NCBI RefSeq assembly: GCF_007827455.1
Contig: NZ_VISM01000001.1
Coordinates: forward strand, 124,001-188,000
From: Lutibacter sp. Hel_I_33_5
GTDB lineage: Bacteria > Bacteroidota > Bacteroidia > Flavobacteriales > Flavobacteriaceae
Direction of reading: 5' to 3'
Length of the DNA: 64,000 nt
Within the stretch, counting starts at the first letter, position 1, and each line of letters starts with the position of its first letter. Of this stretch, positions 1 to 8,938 are shown piece by piece. The notes beneath the pieces are model-generated. The model was not told the DNA's origin and did not search any database. It saw only the letters and a list, made by a program, of their open reading frames with translations. The position numbers and the translations under genes are program-made.

Positions 1-2
1 AC

Positions 3-581
3 AAAAGAATAAAAATATTTCAAATCCAAAATTCTGGACCAGCTATAGCAAGAAATAATTCAATAAAACATGCTAAAGGAAAATATTTAGCTTTTTTAGA
101 TAGTGACGACATATGGTTTTCAAATTTTTTATCTGTCTCTTTAAAAAAAATCTTATTTACAGAAGGTTTTGTTTTTGCTTCTTATAAGCGCTGTCATGAA
201 ATTACTTTGAAAGAAGTTTATAAAGATTTTATTGTTCCAGAAAAAGTATCATATCAAGACATATTAAAAACTAATTCAATTAGTTGCCTTACTGCATTTG
301 TTGATATAGGTAGATTAGGTAAAGAGTTTATGCCAGAAGTAATATTTAGACAAGACATGGGTTTATGGCTTAAATATTTAAAAAAAATTAAATTTGCAGA
401 AGGCATCCAAGAACCATTAGCTATTTATAGAATTAGAAATAAATCTCACTCTAGAAATAAAATAAGGATATTAAAACCTCAATGGTTTTTTTATAGACAT
501 ATAGAAAAAGCTAGTGTTCTTAAATCTATTTATTATATGATTATTTGGGCGTTTTATGGCATGAAAAAATATATTAATTAA
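3..581 (+). CDS. Family 2 glycosyltransferase, C-terminal part (cut by window edge)
   Basis: This frame is open from the first bases of the window to the stop at 579-581, so the gene begins before the window; the first internal ATG (207) is not a real start. The visible part contains NSGPAIARNNSIKHAKGKY followed by FLDSDDIW, the nucleotide-sugar and metal binding DxD region of GT-A fold family 2 glycosyltransferases. About 193 residues are visible. It ends 51 bp before the polyprenyl glycosylphosphotransferase gene on the same strand, so it very likely adds a sugar to a lipid-linked repeat unit of a surface polysaccharide in the cytoplasm. Acceptor and sugar cannot be read from the sequence. 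Confidence 0.9.
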   Translation, partial: KRIKIFQIQNSGPAIARNNSIKHAKGKYLAFLDSDDIWFSNFLSVSLKKILFTEGFVFASYKRCHEITLKEVYKDFIVPEKVSYQDILKTNSISCLTAFVDIGRLGKEFMPEVIFRQDMGLWLKYLKKIKFAEGIQEPLAIYRIRNKSHSRNKIRILKPQWFFYRHIEKASVLKSIYYMIIWAFYGMKKYIN

Positions 582-632
582 AAATTAATCTTCATTAACT
601 TTGGATTTAACTTGAATCTTCCAAAATAAATA

Positions 633-2015
633 ATGAGCAAATCATTTTCCCATATCAATATTTCTGAAAGAAAACTTTTACTACGTTTTTTTGATGTTCT
701 TTTTCCTTTATTTTTTTTATGGATAACTAGTGTATATAGTGATTATGCATATTTTAATTTTAGCAACCCTAAAATACTTGTTTGGTGTCTTGTATTGAGT
801 TTTTATATTGTTCTTTTTGGGGAAATATTTCAACTTTATAATTTAAAAACAACTTATAGTAGATATATTGTATTTAGAAATGTATTTATAACATCATTAG
901 TTGTAACCATAGCTTATATTTTTACACCAATAGTATCACCTTTATTACCCCATGAAAGAGTTCATATTTTGTATTTTTTCTTACTAATTACTTTTTCAAT
1001 ATTTTCATGGCGAATACTTTATTTAGCTGTTTTATATAAACCAAAATATTTTAAATCAATTGTTATTATTGGAGGAAAAGAGAATGTCAAAAGATTATTA
1101 AGTATTATAAATGTTAAGCAACAGCATAATATTATTAATTATATATCTGATACTAATATTGATGAAAGTGATAAATTTTTAGATATTAATAATGTTAATA
1201 TTTACGATGAATGTTTAAATGCTAATGTTTCTGAGGTTATAGTTTCAACAGATAATTTATCAAATGAGTTAACTAATAAGTTAAATAAAGAAATGATATT
1301 ATTATTTGAAAAAGGAATTAATATCACAAGTTTTGAATCTTATTATGAAGACAATACAGATAGAATTCCTAAAGAATATTTAGATCATAATTTTTATAAA
1401 AAAATAAGCTATAGTGAGAATAATTATAATAGAATGTATTTATTTATACATAGAGTTGTAGATGTATTAGTGTCTATTTTTGGATTGATATCTTTTTTAC
1501 TAATCCTTCCTTTTATATTTGTTGGAAACCTACTCGGAAATAGAGGTTCAATTTTTTATACCCAAGAAAGAGTTGGCTTAAAAGGTGAGAAGTTTAAAAT
1601 ATACAAACTTCGTTCTATGGTTTCTAATGCTGAACAAAACGGTGCGGTTTGGGCTGTTAAAAATGATGTTAGAATTACTTCTTTTGGAAAGTTTTTAAGA
1701 AAAACTAGATTAGATGAAGTACCACAGTTTATTAATATTTTAAAAGGTGAAATGAGTCTAATTGGACCAAGGCCTGAAAGACCTGAATTTGTTGATAAAT
1801 TAAAAAAAGAAATTCCATTTTACGCTATAAGAAATGTTATTAGACCAGGATTAACAGGTTGGGCACAAGTAAATTACCCGTATGCAAATACAATTGAAGA
1901 ACAAGAAAAAAAATTACGCTACGATTTATATTATATAAAAGAAAGAAGTACTTTTTTAGACTTTAAAGTTTTAATAAAAACCATTTCTACTATTTTATTA
2001 TTTAAAGGTCAGTAA
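633..2015 (+). CDS. Undecaprenyl-phosphate sugar phosphotransferase (WcaJ/EPS polyprenyl glycosylphosphotransferase)
   Basis: Membrane enzyme that moves a sugar-1-phosphate from a UDP-sugar to undecaprenyl phosphate, the first step of an exopolysaccharide or O-antigen unit. The 460 residues show the family layout: four or five hydrophobic segments in the first 140 residues, a CoA-binding-like middle domain (IVIIGGKENVKRLL near 145), one more membrane segment near 285, and a C-terminal bacterial sugar transferase domain with YKLRSM, RKTRLDEVPQ, LIGPRPERP and RPGLTGWAQV. Length fits the family. It follows the partial glycosyltransferase and is the last gene of that locus; its 3' end overlaps by 18 bp the convergent gene at 1998-3164. 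The initiating sugar is not predictable. Confidence 0.93.
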   Translation: MSKSFSHINISERKLLLRFFDVLFPLFFLWITSVYSDYAYFNFSNPKILVWCLVLSFYIVLFGEIFQLYNLKTTYSRYIVFRNVFITSLVVTIAYIFTPIVSPLLPHERVHILYFFLLITFSIFSWRILYLAVLYKPKYFKSIVIIGGKENVKRLLSIINVKQQHNIINYISDTNIDESDKFLDINNVNIYDECLNANVSEVIVSTDNLSNELTNKLNKEMILLFEKGINITSFESYYEDNTDRIPKEYLDHNFYKKISYSENNYNRMYLFIHRVVDVLVSIFGLISFLLILPFIFVGNLLGNRGSIFYTQERVGLKGEKFKIYKLRSMVSNAEQNGAVWAVKNDVRITSFGKFLRKTRLDEVPQFINILKGEMSLIGPRPERPEFVDKLKKEIPFYAIRNVIRPGLTGWAQVNYPYANTIEEQEKKLRYDLYYIKERSTFLDFKVLIKTISTILLFKGQ

Positions 2016-3164
2016 TCTTTTATAAAGAGACATATATCTATAGAATAGCAATAATAATAATGGTACAATTGAAGTAGGTAATAATTGTACTTTAAATAAC
2101 CACACTATTGGAATTATTATAAGTAAAATCAATAAAAGACCTACATATTTTTTTACCCATATTTTTTGTTGATTTCTTAATAAAATAAAACCTAACAATA
2201 GGTTAGGAGCAAAAGCCCATAAAAAATTAAAGTTATTTGGTGTTGTAGAATGATTGGTGAAAAACCAAAGAAAAACAATCAATAAGCCAATTAAACCAGT
2301 AATAAAAAATAATATAAAATCGAACCATTTAGATCTTTTATTCTTTTTCACATCTATAAATGTGATAAATATTCCAATTAGAGCGATAATTGAAAAAAAT
2401 GAAAAAGGATTAAATATTTCAAGTTTTGTTTTAGGTTCTTTAAAATTTAAAATTGAATGCTCTTTCTTTATTAAGTCTTCATCCGTTTTTTTTCCTTTAT
2501 TTAACGCTTTATAAACATAATCCGGTAAGTACATGTATTGAGAAGCTGATGCTTCTTTATCTAATTTACTACCTAATGCCAAGTTTATTCCGAAACTACC
2601 CCAAGTATTCCAATGAATTTCTCTATTCATTAGTTCTCTAATAGTTAATTTTTGAGAAGCATAAGTATCATCAAAGGTTACTTTATCTTTTAAAATTATG
2701 GTTATAATATCTCTTAATTTAGTAGCACAATTGTCAAAAAAAGGATCGTAATAATAGGATGCATTTTCAGGTTTAGCATTATTTTCAAGGTATTCAAAAA
2801 ATGCTTGATTCTGCTCTAAATTTAGATTTAAAACCTGTTCTTTTACCCAGCGTTTTTCTTTTTGATTACTACGGACAAAATAATGAAATGGATATTTAGC
2901 TAATTTATAAAGTAATCTTCCTTTTGTAAAATTTAATATAAAATTAGGTGCTTTAAAATCAAATATTCCATAATTATAAATATCATCAATATTTAAAGAT
3001 GTGTCTTTAATTCTAATTGCACTATGTCCAAATTTCTCATATAATTCTTCTCCAGGTCCAGCAGTAATAATACTTATTTCTGATTTTTCTGAAAGTTCTA
3101 AATTTTGTGCATTTAATCCGAAGAAAGAAATCAATAAAAAAAAGAGAAGATATTTTTTCATCAT
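1998..3164 (-). CDS. DUF4105 (Lnb N-terminal periplasmic domain) membrane protein
   Basis: 388 residues starting with a hydrophobic signal (FFLLISFFGLNAQ), followed by a domain with AGPGEELYEKFGHSAIRI and, further on, YDPFFDNCATKLRDI. These His and Asn-Cys-containing motifs are typical of the DUF4105 family, which is related to the N-terminal domain of Lnb and to NlpC/P60-like cysteine enzymes. The last 150 residues carry four or five membrane segments. Two adjacent Met codons (3164 and 3161) are both possible starts. It begins 2 bp after the stop of the PorV/PorQ-like gene, so the two are co-transcribed. Enzymatic activity is not established for the family; family call is firm, function is not. 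Confidence 0.8.
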   Translation of the reverse strand: MMKKYLLFFLLISFFGLNAQNLELSEKSEISIITAGPGEELYEKFGHSAIRIKDTSLNIDDIYNYGIFDFKAPNFILNFTKGRLLYKLAKYPFHYFVRSNQKEKRWVKEQVLNLNLEQNQAFFEYLENNAKPENASYYYDPFFDNCATKLRDIITIILKDKVTFDDTYASQKLTIRELMNREIHWNTWGSFGINLALGSKLDKEASASQYMYLPDYVYKALNKGKKTDEDLIKKEHSILNFKEPKTKLEIFNPFSFFSIIALIGIFITFIDVKKNKRSKWFDFILFFITGLIGLLIVFLWFFTNHSTTPNNFNFLWAFAPNLLLGFILLRNQQKIWVKKYVGLLLILLIIIPIVWLFKVQLLPTSIVPLLLLLFYRYMSLYKRLLTFK

Positions 3165-3166
3165 TT

Positions 3167-4237
3167 TTATTGTCTAAAAAATTGATAATCAATTTTAATT
3201 GAAAAAACGTTAGAAAACAAGGCATTTCCAACACTTCCAATATTAGTTAAGGCATAATCTATGGATATCCCATTATATTTAAAACCAACACCAAAATTTG
3301 GCTGAATAGATAGTGATTGAGAATTATCAAACTCTGTAATATTTTGAATATTTCCAACTCCGCCACGTAAATACACAATTTTATCAAAATCTAATTCAAA
3401 TCCAAAAGTTGGATCTAAACTAATTACATCAGAAGATAAAGCATCGTTTGTTTGTGCGAATCTTACATTAAAATCAAATTCAGTTAATAAGCTAAAATAA
3501 GAGTCAATTTGCCAATACTTAGCAATTCCTAATTGCATTTTAGGTTTGGTAAATTCTGTAGCTGTTGGTAATGTTTGATTTTGACCAGGAATCGCATTTT
3601 TAATTTTATCAAACTCAGTTTCATTTATTGCCCAAGAATTAAAGGTAGTAGTTATGTCTCTGACCATTAATCCAAATTTCCATGTATTTCTTTCAAACTG
3701 AATTCCAGCATCAAAACCAAAACCCCAAGAAGACGCAAAACCGCCAATTATTCTTCTTACAATTTTTGCATTTACACCAAAATGCAAATCTTTAAAAAGT
3801 AATTTTCTTGCATATCCTATGTTAAGTGCATAATCTGCGGCTGAGAATAAACTGATTTTATTAAAATCTATATTTCCTTGACTGTCAATTAATTCAGTTG
3901 TGTTTAAAATATCATCAACACCAAATCTAATGACAGAAACTCCTAGAGCACTTTCGTCATCTATTGGCATTCCGAAAGAAGCAAAGTTGTAATTTGCGAT
4001 TCCAGCGAAATAAGAAGCATGCATTAAAGAGCCTTGATAATCTTCTAAATTCATTAATCCCGCAGGATTCCAATATCCAGCATTTACATCATTACTAGAA
4101 GCAACAACAGATTTACTCATACCCAATGCAGCTGCATCTACACCAATGTTTAAAAATTCATTGGAATAATTTCTAAACGCTTGTGCATTTAAAAATAGAG
4201 GAATAATAAGGCTTAAAGTGAAAATTATCTTTTTCAA
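3167..4237 (-). CDS. PorV/PorQ-family outer membrane beta-barrel protein (PorV2-like)
   Basis: 356 residues with a signal peptide (MKKIIFTLSLIIPLFLNAQ) and then the hallmark start of the family: FLNIGVDAAALGMSKSVVA, NAGYWNPAGLM, and many alternating beta-strand segments ending in aromatic-rich IKIDYQFFRQ, as expected for a 14-strand FadL-like outer membrane barrel. PorV and PorQ work with the type IX secretion and surface-attachment machinery. Its partner here is the DUF4105 gene 2 bp downstream, not cmk as is usual beside porQ, so I avoid the name porQ. Presence agrees with the three proteins in this window that carry T9SS sorting domains. Confidence 0.78.
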   Translation of the reverse strand: MKKIIFTLSLIIPLFLNAQAFRNYSNEFLNIGVDAAALGMSKSVVASSNDVNAGYWNPAGLMNLEDYQGSLMHASYFAGIANYNFASFGMPIDDESALGVSVIRFGVDDILNTTELIDSQGNIDFNKISLFSAADYALNIGYARKLLFKDLHFGVNAKIVRRIIGGFASSWGFGFDAGIQFERNTWKFGLMVRDITTTFNSWAINETEFDKIKNAIPGQNQTLPTATEFTKPKMQLGIAKYWQIDSYFSLLTEFDFNVRFAQTNDALSSDVISLDPTFGFELDFDKIVYLRGGVGNIQNITEFDNSQSLSIQPNFGVGFKYNGISIDYALTNIGSVGNALFSNVFSIKIDYQFFRQ

Positions 4238-4317
4238 ATGATAAAACTTGATTGATTACAAATATCTTAATTCTTACTAAAATAACTGATGATTTATAAA
4301 GATATTGTTTAAGAAGA

Positions 4318-5292
4318 TTAGAGTTGAATTTTTTGCTGAATAAATATTGCTATTTTATTTTCTAGCCAGTTGTTTTCAGATTGAGTAAAAGAAGACATAA
4401 ATCCGCAGTGTCCACCATATTCTGTTTCTGTAAAATAAAAGTACTCAGAAGCTTTAGCTTCCTCAAAAGGAAAGCATTCTTTTGATAAAAAAGAATCATC
4501 TTTTGCATTGATTAATAAAGTAGGTCTATCAATTTTTGATAAATAGGGTTTAGAACTTGCTTTTTGCCAATAATCTTCCGGGCTTTCAAAACCAAATACA
4601 GGAACTGTATAAAGATGTTCTAAATGCTTAAATTTTGTTGCTTTAAATAACTTGTCTTTATCTAATTGATATTCTGGAAATTTATGATGCTTTTCTAAAA
4701 CTTTGTTTTTCATCGTTTTAAAAAAGATTTCCATGTATAATTTGTTTTTAAACTTATCCATTTCTTTTTCTGCACTGGCAATGTCTATAGGTACAGAAGT
4801 AGCAATTCCTCCTTTAATTTTTGATGATAATGACGCAACATATTCTCCTAAATACTTTAATGTTAAATTACCTCCTAAACTAAAGCCAATAATTACAATA
4901 TTTTCATACTCATAATTTTCTAATATATGTTTTACTACAAAATCTATATCTTCAGTTTTTCCACTATGGTACGTACTTAAAAGTAAATTATCTTCACCAC
5001 TGCAACCTCTTAAATTCATGCAAATGGCATCTAGACCGATAGTATTTAGTTTTTTAGCTGTTTTAATCATGTAATTAGATTCCGAGCTTCCTTCTAAACC
5101 ATGAATTAATAATCCTAATTTTTTTGAACCAACAGTTGAGAAATCTAAATCTATAAAATCTTTATCCCAAGTAGTTATTCTTTTTCTTTGATAAGAAATA
5201 GTATCTTTCATAAAATATGGACGATACAAGGTATTAAAATGTCCGTTTTTAAAAGGAAGGGAAGGAATAAATTGAGATTCTAGAATCGGCAT
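4318..5292 (-). CDS. YheT-family alpha/beta hydrolase
   Basis: 324 residues of the YheT/EMB8 branch of alpha/beta hydrolases. Visible are the oxyanion region LLIHGLEGSSESNYM (about 82-96), LRGCSGED, the nucleophile elbow GFSLGGNLTLKYLGE with Ser about 155, an acid in NAKDDSFLS, and the catalytic His in YGGHCGFM near the C terminus, so the Ser-Asp-His triad appears complete. No signal peptide. Members act on short esters or lipids, but the physiological substrate is unknown. It stands alone, divergent from pssA with 82 bp between them. Confidence 0.88.
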   Translation of the reverse strand: MPILESQFIPSLPFKNGHFNTLYRPYFMKDTISYQRKRITTWDKDFIDLDFSTVGSKKLGLLIHGLEGSSESNYMIKTAKKLNTIGLDAICMNLRGCSGEDNLLLSTYHSGKTEDIDFVVKHILENYEYENIVIIGFSLGGNLTLKYLGEYVASLSSKIKGGIATSVPIDIASAEKEMDKFKNKLYMEIFFKTMKNKVLEKHHKFPEYQLDKDKLFKATKFKHLEHLYTVPVFGFESPEDYWQKASSKPYLSKIDRPTLLINAKDDSFLSKECFPFEEAKASEYFYFTETEYGGHCGFMSSFTQSENNWLENKIAIFIQQKIQL

Positions 5293-5348
5293 ATAACAAT
5301 CAAATTATTTTATGATAACAAAATATGATAAAAACTTTTAAAATTTCA

Positions 5349-5356
5349 TATTTTCG
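5349..5356 (+). promoter_or_regulatory. Possible -7 promoter box for pssA
   Basis: TATTTTCG matches seven of eight positions of the Bacteroidota -7 box TAnnTTTG and lies 18 bp before the pssA ATG. No clear -33 TTG at the right distance, so this is weak. Confidence 0.3.
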
Positions 5357-5374
5357 TAGATATTCATTCAATTT

Positions 5375-6112
5375 ATGAACATTAAAAAACACATTCCAAA
5401 TTTATTAACATTAGGAAACTTATTCTGTGGAACTTTAGCTACAATTTTTGCGATCCAAGGAAACTATGAAAAAGCTGCTTTATTTTTTGCAATCGGTGTT
5501 TCATTTGATTTTTTAGATGGTTTTGTTGCACGACTATTAAATGTGCAAGGTGAGTTAGGAAAACAGTTAGATTCTTTAGCTGATATGGTGACAAGTGGAG
5601 TAGTGCCCGGTATATTTGTTTTTAAAATGTTGGGGGAAAATAACTCCCAAACTTGGTTAGATCATTTTTCTTGGATAGACGATACAATTCATCCAATTCA
5701 ATATATAGGATTAATTTTAACTCTAGCTGCTTGTTATCGATTGGCTAAATTTAATATTGATACAAGACAATCTGATTCTTTTATTGGTGTACCAACACCA
5801 GCAATGGCTTTGTTTGTAATTTCTTTACCGTTAATTAGTATATATGCAAACAATCAATTTTTTCTCGAAATCATACAAAATAATTATTTTTTAATAGTTG
5901 TTGTAGTAGTATTTAGCTTTTTAATGAATGCTGAATTGCCTTTGTTTTCTTTAAAATTTAAAGGTTTTGGAATTAAAGAAAACGTAGTTAAATACTTGTT
6001 TTTAGTGCTATCTGTAGTTTTTTTATTGCTCTTTAAATTTATAGCAATACCTTTAATCATTCTGCTTTATATCTTAATTTCTGTCATAACTAATTTGAAA
6101 TTAAATAAATGA
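5375..6112 (+). CDS. pssA: CDP-diacylglycerol--serine O-phosphatidyltransferase
   Basis: Makes phosphatidylserine from CDP-diacylglycerol and L-serine, the step before phosphatidylethanolamine. The 245-residue integral membrane protein contains the full CDP-alcohol phosphotransferase signature DG-x2-AR-x8-G-x3-D-x3-D, seen as DGFVARLL...GELGKQLDSLAD near residues 49-70, and the family start IPNLLTLGNLFCGTLA. Six to eight hydrophobic segments follow. Its stop codon overlaps the next ATG (ATGA, 6109-6112), so translation of the GAF histidine kinase is probably coupled to it. Length is normal. Confidence 0.94.
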   Translation: MNIKKHIPNLLTLGNLFCGTLATIFAIQGNYEKAALFFAIGVSFDFLDGFVARLLNVQGELGKQLDSLADMVTSGVVPGIFVFKMLGENNSQTWLDHFSWIDDTIHPIQYIGLILTLAACYRLAKFNIDTRQSDSFIGVPTPAMALFVISLPLISIYANNQFFLEIIQNNYFLIVVVVVFSFLMNAELPLFSLKFKGFGIKENVVKYLFLVLSVVFLLLFKFIAIPLIILLYILISVITNLKLNK

Positions 6113-7326
6113 AAAAACCAATAGTTCCAACTAATGAGGATGCTCGTTTAGAATCATTATTTAGTTATGATGTATTAGATACTTTACCAGAAGAAGAATA
6201 TGATGCTATTACCAAAATTGCTTCAGAAATTTGTGATACACCAATTGCTTTAATTTCTTTGGTAGATCCAGAAAGACAATGGTTTAAATCACATCATGGA
6301 TTAGATTCAAATCAAACATCAAGAGATGTCGCTTTTTGTGCCCATGCAATTAATCAACCAGACGAATTATTTATTATTCCTGATGCAAGTAAAGATGAAC
6401 GCTTTTTTGATAATCCTATTACTAAGGGAGATCCAAATGTAATTTTTTATGCTGGTGCTCCTCTTAATACAGCAGACGGAAATACATTAGGAACTTTATG
6501 CGTTATTGATAATAAACCAAGAAAAAACTTAACCCAAGGGCAACAGGATTCATTAAAAGCACTTGCTAAACAAGTAATGGTTCTATTGGAATTAAGAAAA
6601 AAGAATGCCAAACTTAAAAAAGCAAATAAAGAGGTTTTACGATTAAATGATCAATTAAATCATTTCGCATATCGCTTAACACACGATTTAAAAACACCTA
6701 TTAGAGGTATCAATTCATTAATCGACTTTTTAAAAGAAGATTACAATACGATATTTAAAGATTCTAAAGCTAAAGAATGGATAGATTTAATTTCTTCTAG
6801 AGCTGTTTATATGGATACTTTGATTGAAGAAATTTTAGCATACACAAAAGTAACCAATGAAGAAATTAAGTTTTCTAAATTTAATATTAAAGAATTAATA
6901 GAAACAATTTCTAACAATTCTGATATCGATTATCCTTTTAATATTGAAATGATTGGAATGGATAAAATTATTGAACATTCAAAAATAGGCTTGGTACAGG
7001 TTTTTCAAAATCTAATTTCAAATTCTAAGAAATTTAATAATAAAGAAAAATGTATTATTAAGATAAAAATGGATGTTACTAATGATAGTTATAATTTTAC
7101 GTTTGAAGATAATGGACCTGGAATACCAGAAAAATATTGGGAAAAGATATTTGTAATGTTTGAAACATTAGATGATGCGAATGCAGAAAATACAGGTATC
7201 GGATTAGCAACAGTTAGATCTATTGTACAACGTTTAGGAGGGAATATAGTGTTAGAAAATAAAAAAGTAGATGAAAGTGGAGTCTGCTTTAAATTTAATA
7301 TTGCTATTAAAAACTTAAATAATTAA
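6109..7326 (+). CDS. GAF-domain sensor histidine kinase (cytoplasmic)
   Basis: 405 residues without signal peptide or membrane segment. Residues about 20-165 form a GAF domain of the kind that begins NEDARLESLFSYDVLDTLPE and contains FCAHAI and YAGAPL. A short coiled coil (about 165-190) leads to the HisKA dimerisation box LTHDLKTPIRGINSLI with the phosphorylated His near 198, then an HATPase domain with N box (NLISNSKKF), DNGPGIPE and TGIGLATVRSIV. It overlaps pssA by 4 bp; there is no response regulator beside it, so it is an orphan kinase. Its 3' end overlaps the convergent lptB by 4 bp. Ligand unknown. Confidence 0.9.
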   Translation: MKKPIVPTNEDARLESLFSYDVLDTLPEEEYDAITKIASEICDTPIALISLVDPERQWFKSHHGLDSNQTSRDVAFCAHAINQPDELFIIPDASKDERFFDNPITKGDPNVIFYAGAPLNTADGNTLGTLCVIDNKPRKNLTQGQQDSLKALAKQVMVLLELRKKNAKLKKANKEVLRLNDQLNHFAYRLTHDLKTPIRGINSLIDFLKEDYNTIFKDSKAKEWIDLISSRAVYMDTLIEEILAYTKVTNEEIKFSKFNIKELIETISNNSDIDYPFNIEMIGMDKIIEHSKIGLVQVFQNLISNSKKFNNKEKCIIKIKMDVTNDSYNFTFEDNGPGIPEKYWEKIFVMFETLDDANAENTGIGLATVRSIVQRLGGNIVLENKKVDESGVCFKFNIAIKNLNN

Positions 7327-8057
7327 AACTTCTTTTCTTTTAGCTCAAAATCTTTTCCTAGATACACTTTTCGTACTAATTCATCTTCAGCTAAATCTTT
7401 AGGAATTCCTTCTTTTAAAATTCCTCCTTGATACATTAGATAGGTTCTATCTGTAATCGCTAAAGTAGCTTGTACATCATGATCTGTTATTAAAATACCA
7501 ATATTTTTATCCTTTAAATGTGCAACAATACTTTGTATATCTTCAACAGCAATAGGATCTACACCAGCAAAAGGTTCATCTAGCAAAATAAATTTAGGAT
7601 CAGAAGCTAAACAGCGAGCAATTTCAGTTCTTCTACGCTCTCCACCAGATAATAAATCTCCTCTATTTTTACGAACATGACCAATATTAAACTCTTCAAT
7701 TAATGATTCTAATTTATGCTCTTGTTCTTTTTTAGATAGGTCAGTAAATTGTAAAACCGACATAATATTGTCTTCAACAGATAACTTTCTAAAAACTGAT
7801 GCTTCTTGCGCTAAATACCCAATTCCTTTTTGTGCACGTTTGTACATGGCAGCATCGGTAATTTCTTCATCATCTAAATAAATATTACCAGCATTTGGTT
7901 TAATCATACCAACAATCATATAGAAAGAAGTTGTTTTACCAGCACCATTTGGGCCTAAAAGGCCTACAATTTCACCTTGTTCAACTTGTAAAGAAATACC
8001 TTTTACCACTTTACGGCTTCCATAAATCTTTTGAATGTTATCGGCTCTTAAAATCAT
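7323..8057 (-). CDS. lptB: LPS export ABC transporter ATP-binding protein
   Basis: ATPase of the LptB2FGC complex that lifts lipopolysaccharide out of the inner membrane. In 244 residues one sees Walker A GPNGAGKTTSFYMIVG, the Q-loop YLAQEASVF, signature LSGGERRRTEIARCL, Walker B FILLDEPFAGVDP and switch His in LITDHDV. YLAQEASVFRKLSVEDNI is characteristic of LptB rather than of amino-acid transporters. Gene order kdsD-like, tatC, lptB on the minus strand fits a conserved flavobacterial cluster (kdsD makes an LPS sugar precursor). 76 bp separate it from tatC. Confidence 0.94.
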   Translation of the reverse strand: MILRADNIQKIYGSRKVVKGISLQVEQGEIVGLLGPNGAGKTTSFYMIVGMIKPNAGNIYLDDEEITDAAMYKRAQKGIGYLAQEASVFRKLSVEDNIMSVLQFTDLSKKEQEHKLESLIEEFNIGHVRKNRGDLLSGGERRRTEIARCLASDPKFILLDEPFAGVDPIAVEDIQSIVAHLKDKNIGILITDHDVQATLAITDRTYLMYQGGILKEGIPKDLAEDELVRKVYLGKDFELKEKKF

Positions 8058-8133
8058 GCTTTATTGTTAAACTATATAACTTTGTAAAAGTAAACATTGA
8101 ATTTTTTAGAATTCTTAAATTACTCTTAAACGA

Positions 8134-8937
8134 TTAAACTTTCTTTTCTTGTTTTTTTATTACCATTCTAGATACAATAATACTTATTTGATATAATAAC
8201 ATTACAGGTACAGATACAATTATTTGACTTGCGATATCTGGCGGTGTTATAATTGCTGATAAAATTAATACCAATACTAATGCGTGTTTTCTATATTTTT
8301 TTAAGAATTCTGGTGTTACCAATCCAATTTTTGATAAAAAATAAATCAATACTGGTAATTCAAAAATTAAAGCAACACCTAGTAATGTATTAGTAACTAG
8401 GCTAATATATGATTCCATTTTAAAATTGTTTTCTATCATATCAGTAATTTGATAATTATAGAAAAAGTAAATAGACATAGGTACGATAACAAAAAAGCTA
8501 AATAATACACCTAAAAAGAATAGGAGAGAAGCTATTAAAATAAATCCTCTAGATTTTTTTACTTCATTTTGATGTAAACCTGGTGTAATAAAACGCCATG
8601 CTTCCCATAAAACATAAGGAAAGGTTATGATTAATCCTAAAATCATAGATGTCCAGATAGAATTCATTAACTGCTGTGTTAACGCTAAACTTTGTAGTTT
8701 CTCTGGGAATTGTAGATTGCAAAAGTTTGTATCTATTCCTATGCTCGTAAATAATTCGCAAAAGAATCTATAGGTGATAAAATCTGGTTTTTTATGCGCA
8801 AATAAGAAATTTTCATAGACTTCTGTCTGAAAAACAAATAAGACAATTGCAACAATAAAAATTACAGCTGCGCTTCTAACTAAGTGCCATCTTAACTCTT
8901 CAAGATGGGATAAAAAAGACATTTCTTTTTGTGCCAT
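8134..8937 (-). CDS. tatC: Sec-independent protein translocase subunit TatC
   Basis: 267 residues with six membrane segments. The N terminus MSFLSHLEELRWHLVRS carries the conserved cytoplasmic motif that recognises twin-arginine signal peptides, and FELPVLIYFLSKIGLVTPEFL plus LSAIITPPD are family landmarks near the end. TatC forms the core receptor of the Tat pathway, which exports folded proteins across the inner membrane. It begins 1 bp after the stop of the kdsD-like gene and is probably co-transcribed with it and lptB. Length is normal. Confidence 0.94.
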   Translation of the reverse strand: MAQKEMSFLSHLEELRWHLVRSAAVIFIVAIVLFVFQTEVYENFLFAHKKPDFITYRFFCELFTSIGIDTNFCNLQFPEKLQSLALTQQLMNSIWTSMILGLIITFPYVLWEAWRFITPGLHQNEVKKSRGFILIASLLFFLGVLFSFFVIVPMSIYFFYNYQITDMIENNFKMESYISLVTNTLLGVALIFELPVLIYFLSKIGLVTPEFLKKYRKHALVLVLILSAIITPPDIASQIIVSVPVMLLYQISIIVSRMVIKKQEKKV

Positions 8938-8938
8938 A

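Noticed and set aside
207..581. ATG at 207 as the start of the first glycosyltransferase
   Set aside because: The frame is open to the window edge and carries FLDSDDIW upstream of 207, so this Met is internal.
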